A program made the position numbers and the translations under genes. Source: Ruminococcus sp. (GTDB lineage Bacteria; Bacillota; Clostridia; Oscillospirales; Ruminococcaceae). Taken from it: a stretch of 64,000 nucleotides of DNA. Where the stretch lies: the NCBI GenBank assembly GCA_021202895.1, contig JAJQCE010000023.1, positions 1 through 64,000 on the forward strand, given 5' to 3'. Of this stretch, positions 44,933 to 54,585 are shown in pieces. Numbering within the stretch: position 1 is the stretch's first letter; each line of letters starts with the position of its first letter. Below the pieces are notes generated by a model, which was not told the origin of the DNA, ran no database searches, and worked only from the letters and a program-made list of their open reading frames with translations.

Positions 44933-45703
44933 TTATTCATTCATGTCAAAGCTTATTACATTCGACACATTCATAATTGCAGGAACGCAGGGGATACTTC
45001 CCTTTTTAGTTCCGCTTGTCATAAGCACAATTGATGTTATCGCTTCGTCAAATTCCTCATCGCTCAGTCCGTCTTTATTTATCAGAATTTCAACATTTAT
45101 AGTTTCTGACGAAAATGCGCCGATTTCATTTGTATCATCTGACAGGCAGGCAAAAACTATATGCTCTTTAAAGCTTCCTCCGCTTAATATCACACAGTCG
45201 TCAACGCTTACCGCAAGCGGCGTATAGTTTATCGCTTTAAACGCCACGGTACAAATTCTGTAGCTCTCGTTTAAATCGCTGCTCAGTGCATCGATATTAT
45301 ACACTGTTTTGCTCTCAAGTATCTGCGTTTTATACTGCTCCGCTCCTATATCCTCAAATATATTCTCGCTCCTGCAATTGCTTAACGCCTCATCCGAAAT
45401 AAAAATCGGAGGTGCAAACAATGTCAAAAGCACAAACACAACTGCGATTACCACAACAACACAGACAATTTTTCTTACAGGAATATATCTTTTCGCCTTA
45501 ACACTGCTTTTAGATGACGCTCCTTTATTGCTTTTTTCAGAGCCTGCTGAATTTTTTTCAACTTTCTTTTTCAAATCTGTTTCAGAGGAGCCTGAAGCCT
45601 TGCTCTGTGCAGGAGTATAGTCGTCATATAAGCCGCCCTGATTTTTTTCAAGCTTGCTCAAATCAGGTGTTCTTATACTGTCCATGGACGGTTTATTTGC
45701 CAT
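44933..45703 (-). CDS. Unknown single-pass membrane protein of the dcw cluster
   Basis: About 256 residues from ATG 45703 (GGAG 11 bases upstream); a GTG at 45736 is possible. The first 70 residues are cytosolic, charged and disordered (Lys/Ser-rich), then one membrane helix (about VVVVIAVVFVLLTLF), then an exported domain of about 150 residues with alternating strands (YRICTVAFKAINYTPLAVSVD, DDCVILSGGSFKEHIVFACL). I recognise no family. The layout, a short cytosolic tail, one helix and an outer domain, resembles divisome proteins such as FtsQ or FtsL. It lies between murG and murA where murC would often be, so a division role is plausible but unproven. Confidence 0.7.
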   Translation of the reverse strand: MANKPSMDSIRTPDLSKLEKNQGGLYDDYTPAQSKASGSSETDLKKKVEKNSAGSEKSNKGASSKSSVKAKRYIPVRKIVCVVVVIAVVFVLLTLFAPPIFISDEALSNCRSENIFEDIGAEQYKTQILESKTVYNIDALSSDLNESYRICTVAFKAINYTPLAVSVDDCVILSGGSFKEHIVFACLSDDTNEIGAFSSETINVEILINKDGLSDEEFDEAITSIVLMTSGTKKGSIPCVPAIMNVSNVISFDMNE

Positions 45704-45786
45704 AACCTTTACATCTCCACTCTTTAGGCAACGCACCGCACAAATATTGCACAGTATCTACCACACTATATTTGTGTGCCTATTGC

Positions 45787-46917
45787 CTACACATTTATTA
45801 TCGGCTCAAGAGCCTTGAAAATTCTTTCGTTTGTGTCGTCTATATACAGCCTTGAAGCGTTTTTAGACAAGCTTTCAAGCCATGCCGCATCGTCAATCAG
45901 ACCGCTCACCGTTTCAATAAGCCGCTGTGAGGTAAAATCCTTTTGCTCTATTACAATTGCCGCTCCCGCCTTTTGCAGAACCATACCGTTGTAATACTGA
46001 TGATTTCCCGCCACTATCGGCGAGGGTACGAGAATCGAGCCTCTGCCCATAGCCTCAAGCTCTGTAAGAGAATTCGCTCCGCAGCGTGAAATAACTAGAT
46101 CCGCCGCCGCCATGCAGGTCGGCATATTGTCTATATACTCCCTAACTATAAGTCTTGGATTGTTTTTGGTTTCAACTCCACGTTCCTTAAGAGCCTGCTC
46201 AAACTGCGTTTCTCTGCCGTTTGAACCATAGGAGTGAATATGGTTTACCTTAATTCCCTTTTGACTATACCATGCAATCAAATCCAGCACCGCTGAATTG
46301 ATCGCTCCTGCGCCAAGACTGCCGCCTGTTGAAAGTATACAGACCTCATCGTCAAAGCCAAGCTGAGCTCTCGCCTGCACCTTAGTTATACTTGAAAAGG
46401 CAGACCTTACAGGCAAACCTGTGACTGCATATTCTCTGTTTGTACTTAAATACTGCTTAGCCTCTTCAACGGTAAGCATAACCACGTCCGCATACTTTGA
46501 AAGCAGCTTATTAGTCACTCCAGGATAAGCGTTCTGCTCGTGTATAGCCGTCTTAATACCCAGCTTAGCGGCCGTCCTTACAACAGGTCCTGCCACATAG
46601 CCGCCCGTGCCTATTACAAGGTCAGGCTCAAAGTCGCCAATTATCCTCTTGCTTGCGGATGTCGTCTTTGTCAGGCACTTAGCGGCATGAAGATTTCGCT
46701 TTATATTCTTTTTGCTCACCTTGCGCTGAAAGCCCTCTACCTCTATCGGATAGAATTTATACCCTGCCTGAGGAATGAGCTTCGCTTCAATCTTTTCGGG
46801 ATTTCCCGCAAAGGCAAATTCAGCATCAGGATAATGTCCCTTTATAATCTCAGCAATAGCAAGCGCAGGATTTACATGACCAGCTGTTCCGCCGCCTGCA
46901 AGCAGCACCTTTAACAT
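45787..46917 (-). CDS. murG: Lipid II synthase (GlcNAc transferase) MurG
   Basis: 376 residues. VLLAGGGTAGHVNPALAIAE is the lipid-facing glycine loop; HEQNAYPGVTNKLLSKYADV and the second half ISRCGANSLTELEAMGRGSILVPSP with HQYYNG fit the UDP-GlcNAc site. It adds GlcNAc to lipid I at the inner membrane face. AAAGGAGAG precedes the ATG and it starts 24 bases after ftsW. Confidence 0.96.
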   Translation of the reverse strand: MLKVLLAGGGTAGHVNPALAIAEIIKGHYPDAEFAFAGNPEKIEAKLIPQAGYKFYPIEVEGFQRKVSKKNIKRNLHAAKCLTKTTSASKRIIGDFEPDLVIGTGGYVAGPVVRTAAKLGIKTAIHEQNAYPGVTNKLLSKYADVVMLTVEEAKQYLSTNREYAVTGLPVRSAFSSITKVQARAQLGFDDEVCILSTGGSLGAGAINSAVLDLIAWYSQKGIKVNHIHSYGSNGRETQFEQALKERGVETKNNPRLIVREYIDNMPTCMAAADLVISRCGANSLTELEAMGRGSILVPSPIVAGNHQYYNGMVLQKAGAAIVIEQKDFTSQRLIETVSGLIDDAAWLESLSKNASRLYIDDTNERIFKALEPIINV

Positions 46918-46941
46918 AAATCTCTCTCCTTTACGGCAGAA

Positions 46942-48177
46942 TCATGCTTCCTCTGCCCTTAGCGTCCTTTTTTCAGACGCGCGTCTTATATTTTGCCGTG
47001 AAATATTGAGCATAATTCCCATCTCGACAAGCTGAAAAATCAACGCTGTACCTCCTGCGCTGAAAAAAGGCAGTGAAATTCCCGTATTCGGAAAAGCATT
47101 GCAGGCTACCATGATATTGAGCAGTGCCTGAGAACCTATCTGCATAGTTATTCCCGTCGCAAGAAGCATACCGAACCTGTCCCTTGAGTTTGCCGCTATG
47201 TGAAAGCCCTTTATTATAAAAACCAAAAAAATCAGTATCACAACACACCCGCCGACAAGTCCCAGCTCCTCGCAGATAATTGCGAAAATAAAATCGTTCT
47301 GCGATTCGGGGAGATAAAGATACTTCTGCCTTGACTCGTTAAAGCCAAGTCCGAACCAGCCGCCTGATCCTATCGCAAGCATAGCTTCATATGTCTGGTG
47401 AGTTGTATCGGAAATATCAGACATAGGATCTCTCCAGCTTTCAATTCGGCTTTCAATATAGCTGAAATCTCCGCCTCCGAAAACAAAATAACAAGCTAAC
47501 AGAATCAGTCCAGCAATCAGACAAATACCGATAAACGCCCAAAAATATTTTTTCGGCATACCGCTTGCAAACATCATTGAAATTCCTATAATTCCAAATA
47601 GAAGAATTGCAGAAAGATGCCTTTGCAGAGCCAAAACTCCAAAGGCAAGCAAAAAAATCAGCGCAAACGGCACCATACAATGCTTCCAACTTGTTTTGAA
47701 TTTCTGAAAGTTCACAGATAGTATGTACGCAAAAATTATGATAAATGCGATTTTCAATATTTCAGACGGCTGAAACTGCACTCCCGCTATCGTCACCCAG
47801 CGCTTTGCGCCTGCCGTTTCCTGCCCGAAAAACGCCGTATATAAGCACAGCAAAAATGTAAGTATAAAAATCGTATATGCTACCTTTGTATTAAAAAAGA
47901 AATTATAGTCTAGGTAGGAAACAAATATCATTGCGACAAGTCCTATCACAGCACAGATAAGCTGTCTTCTGAGGTAATAGAATCCATCGCCGTCATATTC
48001 ATTCTGCGAGGTTGCATAGCTTGCAGAAAAGAGCATGATTAACCCAAAAACAAGCAGCACAACTATTATCACGAAAAATACTACGTCTATTTCAGCTCTT
48101 ATGAATCTGAAATTAAACGTTTTTCTTTTCCGCGCAGCCTGCTCTGTTCGAGCAGTGCTAGAACTGTTTACAGTCAA
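46942..48177 (-). CDS. ftsW: SEDS glycosyltransferase FtsW
   Basis: 411 residues from a TTG start with GAGGAGG nine bases upstream. About ten membrane helices follow a basic N-terminus. LYLPESQNDFIFAIICEELG carries the catalytic Asp of SEDS polymerases; PNTGISLPFFSAGGTALI is the C-terminal signature. It polymerises septal glycan with the PBP encoded upstream. FtsW, RodA and SpoVE are hard to separate by sequence, but the dcw location favours FtsW. Confidence 0.92.
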   Translation of the reverse strand: MTVNSSSTARTEQAARKRKTFNFRFIRAEIDVVFFVIIVVLLVFGLIMLFSASYATSQNEYDGDGFYYLRRQLICAVIGLVAMIFVSYLDYNFFFNTKVAYTIFILTFLLCLYTAFFGQETAGAKRWVTIAGVQFQPSEILKIAFIIIFAYILSVNFQKFKTSWKHCMVPFALIFLLAFGVLALQRHLSAILLFGIIGISMMFASGMPKKYFWAFIGICLIAGLILLACYFVFGGGDFSYIESRIESWRDPMSDISDTTHQTYEAMLAIGSGGWFGLGFNESRQKYLYLPESQNDFIFAIICEELGLVGGCVVILIFLVFIIKGFHIAANSRDRFGMLLATGITMQIGSQALLNIMVACNAFPNTGISLPFFSAGGTALIFQLVEMGIMLNISRQNIRRASEKRTLRAEEA

Positions 48178-48217
48178 TCTGAATCCTCCTCTTTCTTATC
48201 AAATAAAAAGCTTACTT

Positions 48218-49228
48218 TTAAAAATAAGTCTTTTGTCCATATATGACAATCGCTGCCGTCGCAATCGCTCCAGCAAGTGAAACTGCCGCAAAAATAATCA
48301 TCACCTTGTAATCCGACATACCCTTTGCCGAAAGGTGCATATGAAACGACGAGCCTTTCAGCAGCAGCTTTTTTGTCCTGAGATACCAAAGATACTGTAT
48401 TCCCGAACAAATGCCGTCAACGTATGCCGCCAGAAACAGCAGTACTAAAGCCAGCTGATAAAACGAAGTGAAGCCTAGTGACGCAGCCATTAGCGCACCT
48501 ATTACAAATCCTCCTGACGAGCCTGACCTTTGCTTTGACGGAGAAAGACCCCATACCATAGCTCCAAGCCCTGCCGCTGCACAGATATATCCATATGACA
48601 AAAGCGTGTCGTTTTCACTTACCACTCCAACAACTGCAATTCCCAGTCCGCTCACAAAGGCGACAACCTGAATCAGTCCGCCTATGCAGCTTTCATCGTC
48701 TGTTCCAAAGCGGTTAAGCGCACGAAAACCATAAATTATCACCGTCATAGCCGCCGCTGTAACAGGGCAAAACGCCATGTCAAAATCAATCGTTCCAAGT
48801 CTGAACGGCAGCATAACCGCCGTATCTACCCAGCCTGAACGCAGGCACACAAATATATAAATAAGGCTTGCTATATAGCAAAACCCAAGCTTAGCTCCGC
48901 TTTTCACTCCATAGCTTTTGCCCTGAACGTCAGTCATTATATCGTCAAGCACTCCTGCCGCCATCACGGCAAGCGAATAGAGAGCCGCCGCAAAAAGCTG
49001 TGAACTGACACAAAAGCTTGCCGCCGCAGCTGCGCCTAGCGCAAACACAAGCCAATAGCAAACTCCGCCGAATGATGGCTCGCTGCCGTCTGTTTTAAAG
49101 CGGTCGCCTATATACGGTTCGTACCTGCCTGTTTTAAGCCTGCGAAAAATCGGTATAAAAATTCTTCCTAAAAGATAACTCATCACAAGCTGAATCGCCA
49201 TTACAACAGCTATCCTACTCCAAAGCAT
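48218..49228 (-). CDS. Divergent MraY-like membrane protein
   Basis: 336 residues with about ten membrane helices, in the place of mraY. It keeps several MraY landmarks: SEPSFGGVCYW for the TMGG loop, the Asp pair in VLDDIMTDVQ (95-96), and SSFHMHLSAKGMSDYKV for the HHHFE loop. Others are degraded: the NLTDGLDGLA motif is LNRFGTDDESCIGG (171-184), the Asp of the M-G-D-T-G-S loop is absent from SPSKQRSGSSGG (229-240), and the His triplet is reduced to H-M-H. MraY makes lipid I; without the loop Asp this protein may be inactive or have a changed role. It overlaps murF by 14 bases. A standard MraY is expected elsewhere. Confidence 0.75.
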   Translation of the reverse strand: MLWSRIAVVMAIQLVMSYLLGRIFIPIFRRLKTGRYEPYIGDRFKTDGSEPSFGGVCYWLVFALGAAAAASFCVSSQLFAAALYSLAVMAAGVLDDIMTDVQGKSYGVKSGAKLGFCYIASLIYIFVCLRSGWVDTAVMLPFRLGTIDFDMAFCPVTAAAMTVIIYGFRALNRFGTDDESCIGGLIQVVAFVSGLGIAVVGVVSENDTLLSYGYICAAAGLGAMVWGLSPSKQRSGSSGGFVIGALMAASLGFTSFYQLALVLLFLAAYVDGICSGIQYLWYLRTKKLLLKGSSFHMHLSAKGMSDYKVMIIFAAVSLAGAIATAAIVIYGQKTYF

Positions 49229-50588
49229 TTACCGCCTCTTCCAGCTTCATTCCTCTGCTGCCCTTGAACAAAACCGCATCGCCCTCTTTAAGCTCTTTTC
49301 TCAAAGCCTCGGTCATTTCCTCCTTGTTCTCAAAGAAAATGCAGTTCTCCTGCGGCATACCCTTTTTAACTGCGCCGTCAACATAATACCTTGCGTCATC
49401 TCCGCAGCAGTAAAGCTTATCCGTTTCAGAAGCGGCAACATACTCTCCTGCAAGCCTGTGAAGCGACTTTGACTGCCGCCCAAGCTCAAGCATATCCGAA
49501 AGCACGGCAATTCTTCTCGAGCCTTCGGAAACTGACGTCTGCTTAAGCACTGAAAGCGCCGCTTTAATCGAATCAGGAGCCGCATTATAGCAGTCTACAA
49601 TAAAGGTTTTTCCGTTTACGCTTTTTACATTCTGTCTTAGTCCGTGCGGACGGAATTTTGCTATCGCTTCAGCCATACGCTGCGGATCCGCATCAAGCGT
49701 AAGTCCTACGCTAAACGCCGCCAAAGCATTTTTTACATTATGCTCGCCTAAACAGTTAAGTCTTGCTTTACAGCTTCCGCCGCCTGACAATTTGTAGTTT
49801 ATATTAAATGAAATCCCATCTTCGTCCGTTTCAATATCCGATGCATAAACATCAGCCGTCTTTTTCTTAATCGAATAATAAATAATCTGTCTGCCGTTTC
49901 TCGGCTCTATGCTGCTTAAAAGCTTATCGTCGCCTGACAATATCAGCGGAGCTTCGTAATCCGCACCGTCAAGAATTTCCATCTTCGCCTTCAGAATCCC
50001 CTGCTGAGAACCTAGCTTTTCAATATGAGAGTATCCAATTGATGTGATAATCGCCGCTGTCGGCGCACTGCACATTGAAAGCTTTGAAATTTCTCCGAAA
50101 TCGCTCATTCCCATCTCAATAACCGCAGCCTGAGTGCTGCTGTCAATTCCGAACAGCGTAAGCGGCAAGCCTATCTCGTTATTGTGATTGCCTTGAGTCT
50201 TAAGCGTCTTATACTTACTCGACAGTGCCAGTGCCGTCATATCCTTAGTAGTGGTTTTGCCCACGCTGCCTGTAATTCCCACAAGCGGAATGTCAAACTT
50301 GCTTCTGTAATATGACGCAAGCTGAAGCAGCGCACGCTCTGTTGAATCTACTATTATGCACCTTGCTCCCTCTATTGCGTGCTCGGCTATAACCGCTCTT
50401 GCGCCCAGAGAAACCGCCTTTGCGCCGTAATTATGCCCGTCAAAGCTCTTACCCTTAAGGGCTACAAAAACCGAATCTGGCTTTATTGTTCTTGTGTCTG
50501 TTGAAATGGAAGTGATCTCGGCATCCGCTGGAAAACCAAAGCTGCCGTCTACAGCCTTAGTTATCTCCGCAAGCGTCATTTTCTCCAT
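49215..50588 (-). CDS. murF: UDP-MurNAc-tripeptide D-Ala-D-Ala ligase
   Basis: About 457 residues from ATG 50588 (GGAGGG seven bases upstream; a TTG at 50603 would put that site inside the gene). DTRTIKPDSVFVALKGKSFDGH is the N-terminal Mur domain; GITGSVGKTTTKDM is the ATP loop; TQGNHNNEIGLPLTL and VIEMGMSDFGEI mark MurF. It adds D-Ala-D-Ala to the UDP precursor. It overlaps the MraY-like gene at its end. Confidence 0.95.
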   Translation of the reverse strand: MEKMTLAEITKAVDGSFGFPADAEITSISTDTRTIKPDSVFVALKGKSFDGHNYGAKAVSLGARAVIAEHAIEGARCIIVDSTERALLQLASYYRSKFDIPLVGITGSVGKTTTKDMTALALSSKYKTLKTQGNHNNEIGLPLTLFGIDSSTQAAVIEMGMSDFGEISKLSMCSAPTAAIITSIGYSHIEKLGSQQGILKAKMEILDGADYEAPLILSGDDKLLSSIEPRNGRQIIYYSIKKKTADVYASDIETDEDGISFNINYKLSGGGSCKARLNCLGEHNVKNALAAFSVGLTLDADPQRMAEAIAKFRPHGLRQNVKSVNGKTFIVDCYNAAPDSIKAALSVLKQTSVSEGSRRIAVLSDMLELGRQSKSLHRLAGEYVAASETDKLYCCGDDARYYVDGAVKKGMPQENCIFFENKEEMTEALRKELKEGDAVLFKGSRGMKLEEAVNALE

Positions 50589-50617
50589 TTGCCATCCCTC
50601 CAAACCTTCGCTTATCT

Positions 50618-52063
50618 TTAATTCTTAAGCTGCTCCAATGCGTCGGCAACTACCTCTCGCTCGTCAAAATGAATCTTAACTCCGCCTGCAAGAATCTGAT
50701 AATCCTCGTGGCCCTTTCCAGCAAGCACTATAATATCATCTTTTTCAGCATTCTTAACCGCCCAGTAAATCGCCTTTCTGCGATCTGTTATACGAATATA
50801 AGGAGTGTTCTTTCCCTCAAGTCCCTTTAATATATCATCTATTATCAAATCAGGATCCTCGTTGCGGGGATTATCGCTTGTAACGATAAGAAAATCCGCA
50901 TTGTCCGCCGCAGCCTGCGCCATAAGCGGACGCTTTTTTGCGTCTCGGTTTCCGCCGCAGCCAAACAGACATTTAACCTTTCCCTGCGCTCCGTGCCTTA
51001 TAGCCTTAAGAACATTCTCAATAGCGTCAGGAGTATGGGCATAATCGCAAATCACCGTGAAATCCCGCCCTATAGGCACAATCTCCGCTCTTCCTCTTAC
51101 GCCTTTCATAGAGTTAAGCTGTGCAATTACAGCTTTAGGTTCAAAGCCAAGCACCTTGCAAATTGCAATCACTGCAAGCGAATTGGAAACGTTAAACAGT
51201 CCTGGCATTGCAAATGTGACATTGCGCTTTTGTTTGCCGTCACAGAAAACATACTTTACTCCGTTAGACGCAAGCGTTATATCCTCAGCGTAAAAATCCG
51301 CAGGCTCTGAGTCAGAAAAGGTCTTTGTCGGTATAGCTATTTCCTCGATATATCTTCTCCCATATGGGTCGTCAAAATTTATAACCGCCATATCACAAAT
51401 AGAGAACAGCAGCTTCTTTGCCTGATAATAGTTCTCCATACTGCCATGAACGTCCAAATGATCCTGCGTAAGATTGGTGAATGCGCCCACTCTAAAATAG
51501 CATGGTCCAAGACGCTTCTGCTCTAATCCCTGTGAAGAAACTTCCATAACTACATACTCACAGCCTGCATCAACCATCCTTCTCAAAAGCTCAAACAAAT
51601 CATAAGGTTCAGGAGTAGTTCTTGCAGTAGGCTCAACCTCATCGCCGATTTCATTCTGACAAGTGCCGATAAGCCCTGATTTCTTGCCAAAAGCCGCAAG
51701 AGTCTTTTTAAGAGCGGTAGTTACTGTAGTCTTGCCGTTTGTGCCTGTAACGCCTATCATCTTAAGTCTGCGTTCAGGATTGCCAAACCAATTTGAGCAC
51801 AAATACGGATACATTTCTCTTGTATCCTTAACAATTATTTGATTTTTAAGTCCTAAATCGCGCTCACAAAAGACAACCGCCGCTCCCCTTTTAACCATAT
51901 CCTCAGCCGCGCTGTGTCCGTCAAAGCTCTTCCCCTTAATGCAGACAAACGCAAAGCCCTGCTTAATCGCCGTTCTGTTGTCAGAGGTGACACCGCTTAT
52001 TTCAATATTTTCAATCCCCTGCAAATCTACTTGCAGTCCGTTCACCAATTCATACAGCTTCAT
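50618..52063 (-). CDS. murE: UDP-MurNAc-tripeptide synthetase (meso-DAP type)
   Basis: 481 residues. IKGKSFDGHSAAEDMVKRG, the ATP loop GVTGTNGKTTVTTAL, TTPEPYDLFELL and the substrate motif SDNPRNEDP. The DNPR sequence is the mark of enzymes that add meso-diaminopimelate rather than Lys. AAAGGG precedes the ATG. It lies 45 bases after the PBP gene and 14-30 bases before murF. Confidence 0.95.
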   Translation of the reverse strand: MKLYELVNGLQVDLQGIENIEISGVTSDNRTAIKQGFAFVCIKGKSFDGHSAAEDMVKRGAAVVFCERDLGLKNQIIVKDTREMYPYLCSNWFGNPERRLKMIGVTGTNGKTTVTTALKKTLAAFGKKSGLIGTCQNEIGDEVEPTARTTPEPYDLFELLRRMVDAGCEYVVMEVSSQGLEQKRLGPCYFRVGAFTNLTQDHLDVHGSMENYYQAKKLLFSICDMAVINFDDPYGRRYIEEIAIPTKTFSDSEPADFYAEDITLASNGVKYVFCDGKQKRNVTFAMPGLFNVSNSLAVIAICKVLGFEPKAVIAQLNSMKGVRGRAEIVPIGRDFTVICDYAHTPDAIENVLKAIRHGAQGKVKCLFGCGGNRDAKKRPLMAQAAADNADFLIVTSDNPRNEDPDLIIDDILKGLEGKNTPYIRITDRRKAIYWAVKNAEKDDIIVLAGKGHEDYQILAGGVKIHFDEREVVADALEQLKN

Positions 52064-52108
52064 TTAATCAATCCCTTTTATTTATTCGGATTCTTATGTC
52101 CATATTAA

Positions 52109-54436
52109 CTACTGCGATGAAACCGTTGTCTGTTGGAAGGTAACAGTGATTGTCGTACCCACCGTCACAGTAGTGCCTGTAGCTTCATTCGCCTGCGCAT
52201 ATGCGTTATCCTCGTTTGCCGCCGAACCTTCCGCAGTCATGTTAAGACCATAACTCTGCAAAAGCTCTTTTGCAGCGTCCTTTGTAAGCCCCTCAACGCT
52301 CGGAACAGTCACCGTTTCCTCAGCAGTCGTATTGTCAGTATAAAGCACCACAGAGCCGCCTCGCTGAACGCTTGCTCCTGTAGGACTTTGACGCAAAACG
52401 GTATCTCCGTCGCCAATTACAGTAACCTCCAAATCAAGAGCTTCTATCGTTTCTGTTGCCTCCGTTACGTCCTGATAAACCACGTTAGGAACACTAACCT
52501 CAAGCTCTTCAAGCTCTTCATCGGTATATTCAGGGAATATGCCTAAATAAGGAAGTACATCAGAAAGAACCTCTGTGCAGACTGGTGCGGCTACTTTGCT
52601 TCCGTAGTAGTTATCACCCTGCGGATCATCAACCATAACAAGCATAATTACCTCTGGATCGTCCGCAGGCGCAAATGCGCAGTAGGAGCTGACATAAGTA
52701 TTTCCAGTTGAATCAACGTCAATCTTCTGCGAGGTCCCCGACTTTCCGCCTATGCTGTAGCCCTGAATGTAGGCGTTTCCGCCTGTATTTGAAGAAACAA
52801 CATTCTCTAAAATCTCTCTCATTTGTGCGCTTACATCTTCGGAAATAACCTGACGCTTAATCTCAGTCTGATAATCCTCAACAACATTTCCGTTGCTGTC
52901 GGTGATCTTGTCAACTATCTGAGGAGTCACAAGATAGCCTCCGTTAATTACCGCCGCATAAGCGCAAATCATCTGAATAGGAGTAACCTTATTGGTCTGT
53001 CCGAACGATTCGGACGCAAGCTCAACAAGTCCCATATTTTCAGGAGTGTAATAAATGCTGTTGGATTCTCCAGGCAAATCTATTCCAGTTTTCTCTGTAA
53101 ATCCGAACGCTTCAAGATATTCATAAAACTTATCAATTCCCAGGCACTGACCTATCTGAACGAAAACAGGGTTGCAAGAGTTCGTCATAGCCTCCTGAAG
53201 ATTCTGATAGCCGTGATCCGTACTCGCCCAGCAGTTGAAATCTCTGTCCTCTACATGAATAGAAGTTCCGCAGTTAAAGCGATCTTCAAGCGTAATAGCA
53301 TTTTCCTCCAATGCCGCTGAACCTGTGATAACCTTAAATACAGAACCCGGATAATAAAGCTCTGAAATAGCCTTGTTTTTCCATTGCGTAGTCCAGGCGG
53401 TAAGCTGCTCGTCTGTATATTCCTGAGAATCACTGTCCAGAGCCGAAAGCATCGCAATAGTATCCTCATCTGTAATAACATTAGGCTCATTAGGATCATA
53501 GCTGTAATTTGTAGCCATAGCATAAATTTCGCCCGTATTCGGATTCATTATTATACCACAGGCACGCTCCGCAGGATCATTCTCTTCAACACATTCCGCA
53601 AGAGCCTTTTCAAGATAATACTGAATATTCACATCAATATTAAGATACAGCGAATCACCGTCCTGAGCGTCATAGCTCTGCTTGTATTTATACGGAATTT
53701 CCGTTCCGTATTTGTCCGAAGCGGTGATTATTCTGCCGTCAATTCCAGCCAAGTAATCCTCATAATAAGATTCTAAGCCGTATACTCCGTATCCATCGTA
53801 ATCTGTATGCCCTATAACGTTTGCGGCAAGCGAACCCTGTGGATAAATACGCTCGGTAGTCGGGCTGCAGCGGATTCCGTCAACGTCAATCTCACTTAAA
53901 AAATTCTCGATTTTTTCCGCTGTAGTTTTTTCGACTTCCTCTTTCATTGTCACATATTGAGCATCTTTATCAGAAAAATCCTCAATTACATCCTCCTGCT
54001 CAAGCTCAAGCGTTTCAGCCATAAACTCCACAATCTGATTGTATGTTTCGTCTGAAGTCAGGCACTCGTCCAGCGCTTCCTGATACTGAGCAATGTCGGC
54101 AGCATCATTTTCATCAGCGATAAGCTCCTCATATTCCTCTATTGTTTCGTCCTTCTCATCAATATATTCCCACAGCATAGTGCAGTCGACATATACTGTA
54201 TATATAGTTGCACTCTGCGCAAGCACCTCGCCTGTTGAATCGTAAATAGTTCCTCTTGAAGCTGAAACTGTCGTTGAGGTAAGCTGCTGCGAATTGGCAA
54301 GATCCTGCCATTTCTGGCTCTCAGTAACCGCTACCTTAAATATACAAACCACCGTATAGATAACCACAGCTATAATAACCAAGGTAATCCATAGGCGTAT
54401 TCTTCTTTTCATTACAACGGTAGGTCTGTCAATCAT
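52109..54436 (-). CDS. Division transpeptidase (FtsI/SpoVD type) with PASTA domains
   Basis: 775 residues. One N-terminal membrane helix (about 13-33), a long insert rich in Asp and Glu at about 75-170, the PBP dimer domain (GTEIPYKYKQSYDAQDG), and the transpeptidase domain: catalytic Ser in YYPGSVFKVITG (S-x-x-K), TNSCNPVF (S-x-N) and GGKSGTSQK (K-S-G). Two C-terminal PASTA repeats (VPNVVYQDVTEATETIEAL, VPSVEGLTKDAAKELL) sense peptidoglycan. The cluster position suggests FtsI; PASTA domains are also typical of SpoVD. It works with FtsW. Confidence 0.93.
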   Translation of the reverse strand: MIDRPTVVMKRRIRLWITLVIIAVVIYTVVCIFKVAVTESQKWQDLANSQQLTSTTVSASRGTIYDSTGEVLAQSATIYTVYVDCTMLWEYIDEKDETIEEYEELIADENDAADIAQYQEALDECLTSDETYNQIVEFMAETLELEQEDVIEDFSDKDAQYVTMKEEVEKTTAEKIENFLSEIDVDGIRCSPTTERIYPQGSLAANVIGHTDYDGYGVYGLESYYEDYLAGIDGRIITASDKYGTEIPYKYKQSYDAQDGDSLYLNIDVNIQYYLEKALAECVEENDPAERACGIIMNPNTGEIYAMATNYSYDPNEPNVITDEDTIAMLSALDSDSQEYTDEQLTAWTTQWKNKAISELYYPGSVFKVITGSAALEENAITLEDRFNCGTSIHVEDRDFNCWASTDHGYQNLQEAMTNSCNPVFVQIGQCLGIDKFYEYLEAFGFTEKTGIDLPGESNSIYYTPENMGLVELASESFGQTNKVTPIQMICAYAAVINGGYLVTPQIVDKITDSNGNVVEDYQTEIKRQVISEDVSAQMREILENVVSSNTGGNAYIQGYSIGGKSGTSQKIDVDSTGNTYVSSYCAFAPADDPEVIMLVMVDDPQGDNYYGSKVAAPVCTEVLSDVLPYLGIFPEYTDEELEELEVSVPNVVYQDVTEATETIEALDLEVTVIGDGDTVLRQSPTGASVQRGGSVVLYTDNTTAEETVTVPSVEGLTKDAAKELLQSYGLNMTAEGSAANEDNAYAQANEATGTTVTVGTTITVTFQQTTVSSQ

Positions 54437-54585
54437 TGATTTTTCCTTTCTTAAATATTCACAAAAAATCGATTCTTATTTTTAGACGGCAAGAAAGCTA
54501 AGCACATTTTTTTCTATGTTCTTAACTTTCTAGAGCGTGTTCAAAAGTTTTGCTGTACGAACGAGCCTTAATAATATTCTATTCG

